The notes under the pieces are model-generated. The model saw only the letters and a program-made list of their open reading frames with translations. It was not told where the DNA came from and did not search any database. The position numbers were made by a program, and so were the translations under genes. From Chromobotia macracanthus (lineage: Eukaryota; Chordata; Actinopteri; Cypriniformes; Botiidae), in NCBI GenBank assembly GCA_036877525.1, contig JAZGTH010000104.1:538501-602500 (forward strand): DNA of 64,000 bases, written 5' to 3'. This document shows positions 1-13,165 of this stretch, in pieces. Positions within the stretch are counted from its first letter, which is position 1, and each line of letters starts with the position of its first letter.

Positions 1-2645
1 TTTATTATCCCTGTGTGATCTCTGTGTAAACTGTGTTCACAGGTCTGTAGATGAACTGTGATGAAATGCTTTGAGAATAATGGACAGTCACACACCTGGA
101 TAGCTCAGGTGAGGCCTGGGAGTGGCCTCAGTCTTTAATCTGATTGGCTGGCTTCTATATAATAATAATCTATATCTGTATATATATATTTTCTATTCAT
201 TTATAGTTTCAGGCTGCTACAACGGTCATTTTCTTAGAAATAAGTTGGGTTATACAAAAATATGTAAATTTCAAGGTATAATTTTCTGAGTTTCTATACC
301 AGACAGCCAGGAACAGTAAGGTGATGCAGTGCGTGTGTTTACAACCTGCACAGGTGAGGCCGTCATGTTTGTTTGAAGATCTTGTTCTGCTTTTTGAGCC
401 CAGGTTTCTGCAAGCTCTTTAGAGCTCCTGTGTTGTTTTTGGACAGGAAGTGACACGAACAAAAGGAAGGAACTGAGTGTTTGTGGAGCTGTCTTCATAC
501 CAGTGTGTGTGTGTGTCTGTGTAGGGGGGATAGCTTATGATCTTCCTCACTCAGCGTGAGGTTTTCTCTCAAGCATGAAAAATCTCAGGTCCAGCTGACA
601 CGATCGTTCCTCCCTGTAGGTCTTGCACATGTTGCTTACTGTTGTTGTTTTTTTGTGTGTTGCAGACTATTTTTTACAATTGTAGCTTAACTACTTTAAA
701 TAAATCCACAAGTTTAGGACTAGCTTCCCCAACACTGGACCCCAGTGTGTGTATTTGTGTATGTACATGCTGCGTGTGTTGATATCCTTAGCCGGCTCTT
801 GTTCTTTGTTCTCCTCGTGTGTTTTTGTGTGTGTGTCTATGTGTGTTTTGTTTCATTGTGCACAACTCGAACCTCAGTCACGAGACAGCCCCCACTGTCA
901 CCCCCCCCACACACACACACTCACACTCTGTTCATTGGCTTTGTCGAGGAGCGGAAAACAAACAGTGTGATTCCTGTAATGCTGCTGTGGGTGGCATTAG
1001 TCAACAGGAGGCTGTATTAAACATAAAATGCCGTGGCTGTTGACTCTTAGTCATTGTTCTGCTGTTGAATACATCAGCCTCAGAACAGAGAGTTTAATAT
1101 GCCCACAGTAGCTCTGGAGTAACCGTGCAGCATTTGGAAAACTCATCTTCAGGACTTGTAAAGAGATACTTGGCCTTCTGTTTTTTTTTTTGGTTCTCTG
1201 GCAGTTTTATTTCATTGCAGATGTTTTATTAAATTAAATTTTTCCTGCCATGATGATGTACAGTTGGAATTAATTTGAAAGCCCTCTGAATGATTAAAAG
1301 CGACACTGTGTAAAAAAATGTATCTTTGCCTTTAACTTCCGACTCCTGAGCTGGTTTATCTGAGATTTAAGACACATGAGTTGCAATTTGTTGCGGCGTG
1401 ATCAGGAGTGATTTATGTGCGATGATGGAGTTTCTAGTGTTCATTGGAAAGTGCAGTCATGAATATATGCAATAAATAGTGCATTAAAACTGTTTAAAGC
1501 AAATTATTGTGGAACAGCATGCATAAAATATATTTACCCACCTGAGAGGTATTAATAATATTGGTGATTTAAAAGAATCACACTTGTTTTCACTCTGTGA
1601 CGGTCTAAGCTCTGTTTAAAGCTTTGGTTTCGTTATAGGTGAGGGTTCGAGATGAGACTTCCTGTTTGTGTTAACCATTGGCAGACGGGGTGGGATATGA
1701 GTCCAGGAGACCTGCCTGGAACCGGTCATTATTTTTGCAGTTCTGTTCAATGCAGCTTACAGTGCAGAAATGACAAACAACAGCTTTAAATGTGACCTAC
1801 ATTTGAAATAGAACCCGGCTGAAATTGAAGATAATGAAAATATCGTCTCAGTTTACATACCAAAAGAAGGACGGCAAACCCCACGCTCGCCTCCCACATC
1901 ATAAATCGTAGCAGCGGTATTTTAAACAACCTAGGGTGCACAGAAAGAAAATGACTGTCGTTTTACAAGCGGACACGGATTTCTACAGCTGACATGACAA
2001 GCCCCTGCTGCGGCCCGTCAGTCTGGAAGACTCCATCATCGTAATGCAAGCTGATAACTCCTGGCGCGATACCTTCAGAGCTAGTCTGTGCTTTGTGTTT
2101 TTGTTAGCAGTGAATGAAAGCCTGTGTTTCTGCCTCGGGTTGCTTTGATGCCGATAGAACAGGCGGTTTCTTTGAGATTTCAGAGTTAAAGAAGCTCAGA
2201 CTGTCTCCAGTCTGATGAGGAAGATTTTGTAGCTGATAGAGCATGTAAATATCTGTATTTGGATGACATGCACCAGCGCAGGTGTGTGAGGTTTGTGCAG
2301 CTTCATTTCTGCAGGCTGATCTGATCACTGAATTATAATCAGATGTAATCAGACTGGTATTTTAGAAACATTTGTATCTGTCGTGCAGTGAGTCAGTACC
2401 TACAGTGCTGTGAAACATTTGGTCACTGTGATGTGTGTGTGTGTCAATTACATTGAAGTACTGTGATTGTGTCAGATTTTGTACAAGGGAGTCAACATGG
2501 TCATTCTTATAAAGCTTATTTGTCTTATGAAAGTCAGTCTGTTCCTCACATAAAGATGTCATGTCTTAAAAAAACTTGGAATATAGAGACAAACAGATGA
2601 TTTTTATGAAGCCTTTATGGTGCCTTTTTGGAGCTTGACAGCTTA

Positions 2646-2740
2646 AGTCCCCATCCACTTCCATAGCTCCAGTCCCCATCCACTTCCATAGCTCCAGTCC
2701 CCATCCACTTCCATAGCTCCAGTCCCCATCCACTTCCATT
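2646..2740. repeat. 25-bp minisatellite, four copies
   Basis: Unit begins AGTCCCCATCCACTTCCA; copies at 2646, 2671, 2696 and 2721 (last one partial) are nearly identical. Confidence 0.95.
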
Positions 2741-3396
2741 GGGTGAAAGCAGCTCAGGAACTGCTACTGTAGTGTTTCACATGATGTGTCCTGAATTTGA
2801 AAATTGTAAATCATTACAGAATTATTCCATTTGGGTGATTGGGTTAAACTATCTCTTTAAAAACAAAGCAAGGCTAACACTTATTTTCTATAACCCCTTG
2901 GTCTCAACAGTATTTACAACCTTTGTCAGCACAAACCACAGAAACAAACATCCAGACAAATGGCCTCATCTGTAAGGATTTCTCTGTTGTTCGTCTTAAA
3001 GCTCCAAACAAACAGTTTTTGATCAGAAAATCCTCCATACAGACGATCTGTTTAAAACATCATGCTTAAAATCTAAATGCTTTGACACTGTTTTCCCAAG
3101 ATGAGCAGGATTTCAAGCTGTGTTTAATTAGCCAGTGAAACAGCAACGTTTTCTGCTAGTAATATTGCCGCTTAGAGAATGATTTCAGAAACCATTTTAA
3201 AATACGCATTTTTAAAGTATTAGAACAACACTGAAAATTAGTCATACGAAACCAGTTTCACCGTTTAGATGAGGTGGAGGCAGGTGGTTTTAAGTAAAAA
3301 GTCTCTTGAAGGGTTAGTTCACCAAAGAAAATTGTTATAATGTACTCACTCCCATTCCCGCTTACAGTTTTGGGTTGTAAAGAATGTTTCTCTAAC

Positions 3397-3820
3397 AAAA
3401 AATGTTAAAAACTTTAATTTGAACGTTCAAAATGTCCAGTTTTTTAGACGTTGTATTAATGTTACTTCTTGGTTCAAACTGTTTTTAAAATGTTCCATTA
3501 ACAACAACATTTTTGATATATATATTTCCATTTCCATTTACGCATTTGGCAGACACTTTTATCCAAAGCGACTTACAGTAGATTCAATGTCTTGTACATA
3601 CGAGACATTTGTCAGTATGTTGTGCTCCCCTTGGGATCGAACCCACAACCTTTGCATTGCTAACACAATGCTCTACCAGCTGACCTATAGGAATACACGA
3701 ATATATGATATATAACGTCAAAAAAACATTCTACTAACATTACTGCAAAAACAGTTTTTGATCACTTTGAAAGAAATTTGAGAGAACATTGTGCCAAGAA
3801 CATTTCCTGTTGGCTAAGAT
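3397..3820 (-). mobile_element. MITE copy with nested SINE
   Basis: Reversed MITE sequence ending GAACATTTCCTGTTGGCTAAG; the SINE at 3527-3700 splits it, with a GATATATA-like repeat on each side of the insert. Confidence 0.6.
3527..3700 (-). mobile_element. tRNA-derived SINE
   Basis: Reverse-complement B-box-like GGGATCGAACCC and 3' tail with TATCCAAAGCGACTTACA, typical of a fish tRNA SINE. Confidence 0.7.
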
Positions 3821-4547
3821 GTTGTTTCAAATCTATATGACTGACCAAAAAGCTCCACAAAAGATTTGTGTGTTGAACATCCTACAGATGGAATTGTTAG
3901 GCGATTAGTCTATACACTGAAAATCTGCTCTCATAGATCTCAGATCACGTTTGTCTGTTTCAGACACTCGTTTGAACTGTCATGACGTTCATGAAAGAGA
4001 GTGATGGCTTTCTCCATTGCTGCATTGCAGATGCCTTTTCTCAGTCTCACAACTTTGTCAGAGTTTCTCATGACTTTGTGTGTGAGCTTCTCTCCAGACA
4101 TCAGGGTCTCATTAGGCTGTATGTCCGAGTATGAGTGAGAGCTGTGAGGAACAGCATTAGCCTTGTTCTCATGTTTAAACACACAGCATCAGATCTCTCT
4201 GCACTGAGTCGTCTTCTCCACAAATCTCCATCAGGCTGAAGCTCGGCCTCAGGATAAAGTCACCCTGTCGTTCCTCACTCATCTTTATTCAGAAGCTGTA
4301 ACACGCCTCTGTCTCCCCATCCATCTTTCTCGTCTTCTTTAACCTCTCTTGACCCCAGCTGCTCTACGGCACAGTTGATAGAAGACTGTAGCTGCAGTTT
4401 TCTCAACTGCTTTCATTTCTATTACATTTACATTCTGTTACATCTCATGTGTTCTCAAGTCATTCAGTGATATTAAAATTCTGTTCTAGACTGATAAGCT
4501 AGTAATTATAAAGACTCATAACCAAATCAATACATTAAATCAATACT

Positions 4548-4712
4548 GGGATGAATGAATGGATGAGTGGATGGCTGGATGGATGGCTGAATGGATGAAT
4601 GGATGAATAAATGAGTGGATGAGTGAATAGATAAATGACTGGTTGAATGGATGACTGGCTGAATGGATGAATGGCTTAATGGATGGATGGATACCTGGAT
4701 GGATGAATGGAT
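4548..4712. repeat. Degenerate (GGAT/GAAT)n tetranucleotide tract
   Basis: Repeated GGATGAAT/GGATGGCT-like units. Confidence 0.9.
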
Positions 4713-5524
4713 GTTTTTTTTTCAAATATAGAATCAGTTATGATGCTTAGGTGAATTTAGACATAACGGTATGGATAGCTGTTCATTTTGAGATCTGCTT
4801 GTTGACAAAAACAACAATATTAAATATATCAGGTCTTACGTGTATTATAGAATAGTTCATTTCTTAAATTTATCCAGAGTTGTACAGTTTAACTTAGACG
4901 GCTGGTATTCTGCAAGGTGTCCTGGTGTTTGCAGGTGTTCTGTGTTCTCCTGTTCTTCATGTAAGTTCTCACCAACCAGCACAAAGACCCACCTGAGAAA
5001 AGAGAAGAATGTAATTCCATTGACATCCCCCGAGTCCATACAGATTTACTACATACACCAGATAAATACAAGAAAGAGATGAATGTGCCGATAAGCAACA
5101 GTGGAACAAAGAAAGAGTGTGTCTTTCCTGCACACACACACACACGTGTGCAGCAGTCATTAACAGCATCGGGGTGTGAGCCTGCTCAGTGTGACTGTTG
5201 AGTGAGTCTTAAAATAATCCAGTGAAGAGTGACGAATCCCAGCAATAAAACTCATTATCAGCTCCAGCGTTCCAGCAGACTCAAAGCTTCATGTACCTGA
5301 AACATATAATCACACAGACTCCCAAAATCCCCTTAGACACTCTCTGTGTGTGTGAGAGATGTGAACATCACTGCTGGAGCTGCATTTTAAAGAGATCACA
5401 CGTCGCCTTCGTGATTTGTGACTCTGGGTTGATGAGCAAAAAAAAAGAGAGTTGTAGTGATTTTGTGTGAACTGTCTTAATACACACTGTTTAAAAGTGA
5501 GGATTGCATATCAAAACTACAAGA

Positions 5525-5745
5525 CTGTCTGTCAGACATAACTATATGTCTGTCTGTCTTTTTTCTTGTCTATCTGGGTTTTTTTTTGCATGTCTGTATT
5601 TTTTTTCTTAATGTCTCTTTCTTTCTGTCTGTACTATTGTTTTTCTATCTGTATGATTGTATGTCTGTGTCTGTTTATTTGTCTGTATGTTTTGTTAATG
5701 CAGGAGTCTGTGTCTGTTTATCTGTCTGTATGTTGCGTAGGTTTC
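5525..5745. repeat. Degenerate (TCTG)n tract
   Basis: Interspersed TCTGTCTG runs upstream of coding exon 1. Confidence 0.7.
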
Positions 5746-5805
5746 TGGTACATGGTGTTTTGTGTGTGTGTTTCACAGCTCTGTGTTTTCTCTCTCTCTC
5801 TGCAG

Positions 5806-5906
5806 ATTTCTCTCTAGCTGCTCTGTACAGAACTGTGCAGTCATGTTCAGAAACAGTCTGAAGATGCTGCTGGGCGGCAAGTCCAACCGCAAGAACAGAA
5901 ACAGCA
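5806..5906 (+). CDS. tanc2: TANC2 coding exon 1 (5' UTR end plus start codon)
   Basis: A (TC)-rich tract ending tgcag at 5801-5805 makes an acceptor, so this is not the first transcribed exon. The ATG is at 5843 and opens MFRNSLKMLLGGKSNRKNR, the characteristic TANC2 N-terminus. The exon ends AGC A|gtaag at 5906, leaving one base of codon 22. The 37 nt before the ATG are 5' UTR. Confidence 0.9.
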
Positions 5907-6352
5907 GTAAGTTGAAGTCATTTTAATGTCACACCATTGATGTTGCACTTTTAAGATGCTGTCAAATCCAAAACTGCTCAGCCTATCAATGTCCTACTTG
6001 AATATGGGGGGACAAGCATCTCAAGCGTATTCACCTTTGACTTGTACAATTTTAGAAGAGGCCGTGTGTGTTTCTGTGTGTGTTTTAGCTTAGAGAGACT
6101 TGAGGCTTTCACCGAAGAGATCTTAATCATCAGAAGCAGCTGTTGAAGTGAAATTAAGCTGTAGGTTTAAAGAGTTTGAAGAGAATCTGTGTCCCACACA
6201 AGCCCCCCTGTATTCTGTCTGCTGACTGTAATGTTTTCTCCTGCATTTAAGAGCTCAGATACGCCGGGGGGGCTCTGCAGTGGGAGGGACGTGGAGATCT
6301 TTGTGAACATTCTTTCAGTGTTTTTGTGGTAGAGCTGCGAGGCACAGTCATG

Positions 6353-6435
<83 letters not shown>

Positions 6436-9400
6436 AGCAGTGTTTGCTCTTTGATTTTCACTGAAGTGTGGCTGCCCAGCTAACAGGGAACGTTCATAGG
6501 ATGTTGGCTACTGTTCTCTAAAAGTTCTTTCAATGTTATCAAAAATGTTTTTGCAGTAACATTAGTAAATGTTTTTTAACATTATTTATTAAAAACGTTA
6601 TTAAATTGTTACTGGAACGCTTTAAAAAGTTACAGAATTAAAAACTGTTTAAGTAACGTTCTCATAACCAAGCAATAATGTTAAACTTGTTAATCAAACA
6701 TTTGAGGTTTCATTCATAGAACATTCAAAATAACATTTTTAATGTTTTTGGTACGTAATGGAAACGTTCAAAATTGTTAGCTGGGTGTGTGGCTGTAAGG
6801 GTGTTGATGGCAATTCGGTGCTTCTGTTTACCACATACACCCAATATATACACACGTCCCATCATATCTCAGTTCTATCCAACTGCCCAGCTTTAGTCAA
6901 ACCCGTGCCAAGTCTGACTCACCCAACAGAGCAGCTATTCACCTCAGACAGAGTGAGATTTGTATCACAGGCCGCTCACACTTCCCAGAAAGCTCTTTTC
7001 CCCCTCAGTTGGCATTCACGGCCCTCTGAACGACTGCGCTTTATCACTTACTGAAATTCATGCCTCTCCATCCACAGACTGAGTCAGATTTTCTCCAGGG
7101 CCTCCAGCTCTCGTCCCTACAAGCTTAAAAGGGCCAATTTAATTTCGTCACAGTGCACTTTAGAGGAACGTTACTGTGACAGGTTTAAATAAACGAAAAG
7201 CCGCTTGCAGTTCCCTGTTCTGAAAATGACACATTCATGCAGCATTAGAAACTTCAGAGGCTGTGATTCATGCCCACTTTGAACTAACAATCTGATTTAA
7301 AACGATTCAGATGACATGGTACAGTAGGCCGCAGTGTGCTTACAGAATCTAGATTCATTGTTTTTATTTCATTGAATCAGTTCAGATTTCTCCCTCAGAA
7401 GTGTTTGCATAGGGGCCCATGAGGCACTGTACACGTTTTTTTGGAGTAATTTAATATAGTTTGTTTTTGTCAAGCATTGTTTATGATTTTAAGTTCTCCC
7501 TTGGTTCAACAGAATCATGAAAAAGAACCAATTCAAAAAATGGTCCTCTAGAGATTTAAACATCATGAATAAGTCATTTAAAGTGGGAGTGTTTGGGCGT
7601 AAGAAGCGGTTTTGTGTGGCAGTGAATCAGTTCTTGTCTTTTTGGGATGATTCAAATTGTCAGTCAGTTTGTGGTTTCATGGAAGAAAGAAACAGGGTGA
7701 CAGATTTTAGGATCTAGACCAAGCTGGAACCAATTCTTCATGTCACTTTGCTTTTTATGGTCTTTCATTATAGGCTTCAAGTAAGTCTTCTCACCAATCT
7801 TCAGTTTATGCAGAAGATGTTCAGATGTTCCTCAAACAATGAATCTTGGTCTTCTTCTTGTGTTGCCTGTGGCTTTGTCTGTTTTGTATTACAGCTGTAT
7901 TGTTATACTCATCTTTGATCTTGACCCGAGTCTGGAATATGTCCGCAAGGTTTTGTTGAATGGCTCTCTGCGCTCCGCAGATCTCCTCATGCCTTGCTGC
8001 GCCTCGTTCGTAAAGCTCCTGTCTTTCTGTAACATTTTCTTTTCATTCTTTTTCATTTGGTATTCAGCCAGATGCAAATACATCTTTCTCTGCCGAATAC
8101 ATTTGCCGTAAATTAGATCTGCACACCCAGCAACTTCCAGAGCACAGTGGAATAACGGAGAGCTCTGTGCCGGAGAAAAACACATGTCGCGGGGCGATTG
8201 ATGGTTAGCCTCCAGACCCCTCAGACGCTGTGAACAGAATACTAACGGTTTAAAACGGCACAGCAGCAGCGTAACCGTGAGCCCTTTGTGGTTTAAATAT
8301 GATGTAAGACTGGAGAAACCGCAGGCGATATTTTGCCTGTAGCACGTTGCCAGCTGTGACAGGTTTGATTAATGTATTAATTTATAATATATATTGAGAG
8401 AACTTCATAATAATACAAGCTGATGAATACAGGTTGTAGAATATTTGGATAAGTTGTGGTGAAAGTAATATGCGTCTTTCGTAATTAGAATGAATTGGTT
8501 CCTCTTGCCCACATGCTGTTCACAAACGTCAAAGCATGTATATTGGTTTACCGTATCATGTATGCTTGGGATTTGCACGTCCCTGTACTGTTTTATTGTT
8601 ACTGTATGTAAAAACCTGGATTTGGGCATCCAGGGGCTCAGTAACTAACCGGTTAAGTGTCAGAGACCCAGCTCAGTCTGGTAATTGCAGATTTTTTAAA
8701 CTGTGAAGTAAACTGTGTTTTAGGAATTTAGTCAGGTTTAGTAGCTTCAAGCAAATCCCATCAGCGGACTACAGAGAGTGGTGTTGACTTTTAATGCAGC
8801 TATTGCAGTTTTAGTTGAAAATGTTTTTCTGGTTCTTCGCATGCCTGTTACTTTACACCACGTTTATCTATTTAATAGACTGGTTTATCCAAAGCAGCTA
8901 CATTAAAACAGCATACATGTTTCCTCTCTGGGAATCGAACCTGTGACCTTGTCAAAGCTAGATAAGCTAGGAAGAGTCATTTAGCACACATGCACACATC
9001 CTAAACAACTTACAGTACATACGTTCATAAAGGAAGAATACGCCTTGAATAAACTGAGGTTAAGTGCCTGGTTCATGGGTTAAATCGAACCGGCAACCTT
9101 TTGGTTTTCAGCCCATGTCCTTATCATACAGTTCCATCATTGCTGCAAAGTAACATAGAATATTACACTTTCTCATAAAGTAGATATGTAATCACATTTG
9201 TTCAGGTCTGTTATCCTTTAAGTACCTCTCTTAAACAATAGCCTGTGAAACCTTAACCCTTTCCTTTTCAAACGCCATCTCCTTATCTCCTCCCTCCTCC
9301 GCATCCTCAGCTCTGCACTTCTTCTCAGCTCTCACTATCTGTGCTCGTTGACAACGTCTGGCTCTCTGTTCAGCCCAGCGTGAATTGTGTGCCAGATGGG

Positions 9401-12218
9401 GAGCATTAATATGGAGGAGTTTAGGACCTGTAAACACTCCTGTCCTCCCGTGACTTTGGAGTGCATCTCTGTAGTGAAGCCAGTGTGTTGATCTACAGTA
9501 GGAGGTTCTCCAAAGTAAAACTCCATCATTCCAAGGCCAGCATGCCCTTCTCTCATCTCAGACAACATGGAAGTCTGTTCCTCCAGTGAATTAAGTATTT
9601 TTGGACAGACACATTCATGAGTTTATTGTAATTCCAGATTCCTGTTTTTTTACCTGATAAAATTTGGCGTAGTCTTCTGATTGAGGGTTGGGAATGGACA
9701 CATGGCGTACAAAAGCAGAAGATAGCTGGTTGAAAAAGCTAAAGATTGCATCTTCAATACACTTCCACAGAAACGCTGTCCCAACTAACAGGGAACGTTC
9801 TTAGAACATTGGCTTACATTCTCTAGAAGGTCTCTCAGCGTTATTAAAAGTTCTTGCAGTAACGTCAGTAGAATGAACCTTATATGTCAAAAATGTTATT
9901 TTTAAGTTGTTAGTGGAATGTTGAAACATGAGTTTAAAAATGTTTGGATAACATCTATATAACCAAACAAGAAAGTTAATACAGCGTCTAAAAAGGGACG
10001 TTTTGAATGTTCCTAGAACCTAAAAATTCAATTCTTAGCATTTTTTTACTAATGGAAACATTAGGGAAATGTTCTTACAACTAAAATTGTCAGCTGGGGT
10101 ACTTCCTGCCTCCTGTAGAGAACAGACGGTGACTCTCAATCAGCTTTTAATGGTCTTTTAATAATCCAGTTTATTGTTACATTCTGGCAGATACAATACA
10201 GGAAGCATATGGCCTTACCATAACAGTCCAGCATGGACCATCAGAAACAGCTCTGTGCTGCCAAGTGTGGCTTAACCTATACAGTGGCTCATAGTTCCTC
10301 CTGCTGGTGCTCTCATTAAGAGTTACATACAACGGCTCTCTTAAAGATCACTCTGTACGCCCGGGTTAATTCAACTCCGGTCCGGGAGGGCAGCTGTCCT
10401 CCAGAGTTTAGCTCCAACCCTAATCAAATACCTGAGTCAGGTCCTCGAGGTCTTTAGGTTCCTCATGGTTGGAGCTTAACTCTGCAGGAGAGTCCAGAGT
10501 CATTCTTATCTGAACTGTGTTACGCTCTTAAATTACTTCCAGAAGTTTCAGCTTGATGTTTAGGCAGAAAAGAGGAACATTTGGAGCTGTTGTGGTTTTT
10601 TATTTTCCATCATAATGAAGTTTTATTACATAATCTTTTCAGTATGTACATCTCAATGACTCTTTGTTAGGTCTAGATATTTTCCAATGTGTTAGTATTT
10701 GTTGCTCGAGCTACAGTAGGGTTCACGTCAGCCCAGTTATTTGACCTTCTGAATGAAACACTTACTGTGCTCTTTAAATAAATAAATAAATATATTTTTC
10801 CCCAGCATAAGTATGATATGAGAATAGTTTGGCAGATACTGTAATTATATTGGTGCTTAAACTGTTGTGTATTAATAAAAACTGTCAATTAAAATATTTT
10901 GCTTAAAATATGTTCATCATATTTATATCAGTGCTTATTGTGTTTAAAGCTACAATTTGTAACTTTTGTCTCTCTACCGCCACCTCTGTTTGAAAAAGGA
11001 AAATAGCAGATTCCTTTACCTACTTCTCATTACATTTGTTTAAGTCAAATGAAGTCAAACTGATATTTTTTGGGAAATCAGTCCTGACAGCTCAAATTGT
11101 AAATCATTATTCTAAACTTACTATCGTGAATCAGGGTAAGATAAAGAGTACTTGCTCAATAACTGATTTTTGTTCATTGTTTACCCAAAAAGTGTATGAT
11201 GTGTGCTATTGTTGTAAGTCTGTTATCATGAATATGATTGTGACCTCATAATAAACAAGGTCTTATGGCAAGGGTTCGATCAAGTTTTCTATTGATGTGA
11301 TTATATATTGGAAGCTCTAAATGATGCTTCTAAACAGCAATAATTGTGAAGCTTTCATAACTGTTTCCATTTGCATATATTTGTATATATTGACATTCTC
11401 TCGAGGTGTAACGTTATCTGTTCTCACACTGTGTCCTTGTAACACCTCTTTCTGCTCAGAGAAACAGGAGAGGCAGAAGGAAGAGCTCAGCACTTTCAGC
11501 CCGTCTGTTTTCTGGTCCTTTGAACGCTGGCAAACATGTTTTATAATCCGGCTCTCCAGTTCAGACACACAATGAGCCTTTCACAGCGGTTGAAGAAGTG
11601 CCTTCACACTGTATTAGTTATGACTAGACAGCCGCAAAAATATATAATACACAGGCTCATATTTGCATATTGTGTATGTTTACATACAGTATGTGTGTGT
11701 GTGTGTGTGTGTGTGAGTTATTCTGTCAAATCCATTTCTTAAAGGGATAGTTCACTTAAAATTAAAGTCTAAAACTAAATTTATTTGCCCTCGTATTTGA
11801 AACCTGTATGCTGTTTATTTCTCTACCGAACACAGAGTTTTAAATCAGATTCATGCTGCTTTTTCCTGTTTATAGTGATTACTGTAAAACAGGGAGTCAG
11901 AAAACATTTTTAAAATTTGTGTACCATAGAAAACAACATTAGAATAAATGGTGAGGTTTCATTTTTGAGTACTATCACTTTAAATACATGTATTGTAGCT
12001 CATTTTTGGAATCTGTGTTTGGTTTAATTGTTCAGAAATCCCGTGTGTTAAGTCGAAAATAGAGATTATTTTAAACACAACAGGCAGAACATACGAGAGG
12101 TTAAGAGAATCTGAACAGAGAGAAAAAGTTGGAGAGAAAGAGATGCAGCTGAATAGCTCCTATCGAGTGGGAGAAAAAGGGAGGGAGTGTCTGTCCGCCT
12201 CGCTGATGACTGATCGGT

Positions 12219-12262
<44 letters not shown>

Positions 12263-13117
12263 TATGGGGGGTTGTCTGTTCTTCGCGCATGCGCTGGTAC
12301 CTGGCAGTCGCCCTCAAGACTGCAGATAACTCCTCAGCATCACTCGTTTGAGCCTATTTTCCTGTCCTGTTCATGTTGTCCTCAGTATCTTTCTTTTTTA
12401 ACTGACTCAGACCCTCCTGTGTTCTTCAGTCATTTGGCATGCGGCTGGATTTGGTTGCTGTGGGACACAGACACAGGTGAACTGAAGCTTTCGAGTGCTG
12501 CTGATTCGCTCTGGGCTTGAGCTTTAGCAGTAGGCTCATGCTGAGCTCAGAGGAATCTTCTTGGTCTGGGACTGATATCCAAATAGGAGAAGGTCGATTC
12601 GGACCGGTGCAGAGCAAAGATTTTGAAGAAGTTTAAACAGCCTGTGTGATCGGCTCAGGACTGTGAGTTGTTCTTGTAGCATTAAAGGGTAGTGAAGACG
12701 CTGGTGATGGATGTGGGCATGATGACGTGGATCTCGCGGAGTTGTTTGGCTTCTTCACCTGTGTGGCTCCCTTGATGGTGCGTGAGTACGAGCTCTCTGT
12801 GGTGATGGTGTGCTGATGTCATTTCATATGTGACTGTCTTTACTGTGAGCTGATCACAGGCTGAGCTTAATGAGGCTGTTCATGAGTCTTACGGCAGCAG
12901 CAGTGAGTCCTGCAGAGAAATCAAAGCTAAATATCTAAAGCAGATGCAGACACGGTAATATACTGTAACACACTCAGTCACTTGATCACTCAGAGGGAAA
13001 TATTTAACACCTACACGACTGTGGGCAAATAGACACACGCACACACCAACAGTCACCTACATGATCATGCTTTATCTATTTCTCGCCCACTCTGTGTGTT
13101 AGCTGAGTGTGAGGAAC

Positions 13118-13165
<48 letters not shown>

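Larger units (their letters stand above)
1..5805 (+). other. TANC2 leader intron or 5' flank
   Basis: No exon that I can support. Holds a 25-bp minisatellite (2646-2740), a MITE with a nested SINE (3397-3820), a GGAT-type tetranucleotide tract (about 4548-4712) and a degenerate TCTG tract (about 5525-5745). Because coding exon 1 has an acceptor, this is most likely intron. Confidence 0.6.

Noticed and set aside
12143..12520. 125-residue open frame
   Set aside because: Runs through a (TG)n tract, no recognised domain, no fitting phase to TANC2 exons.
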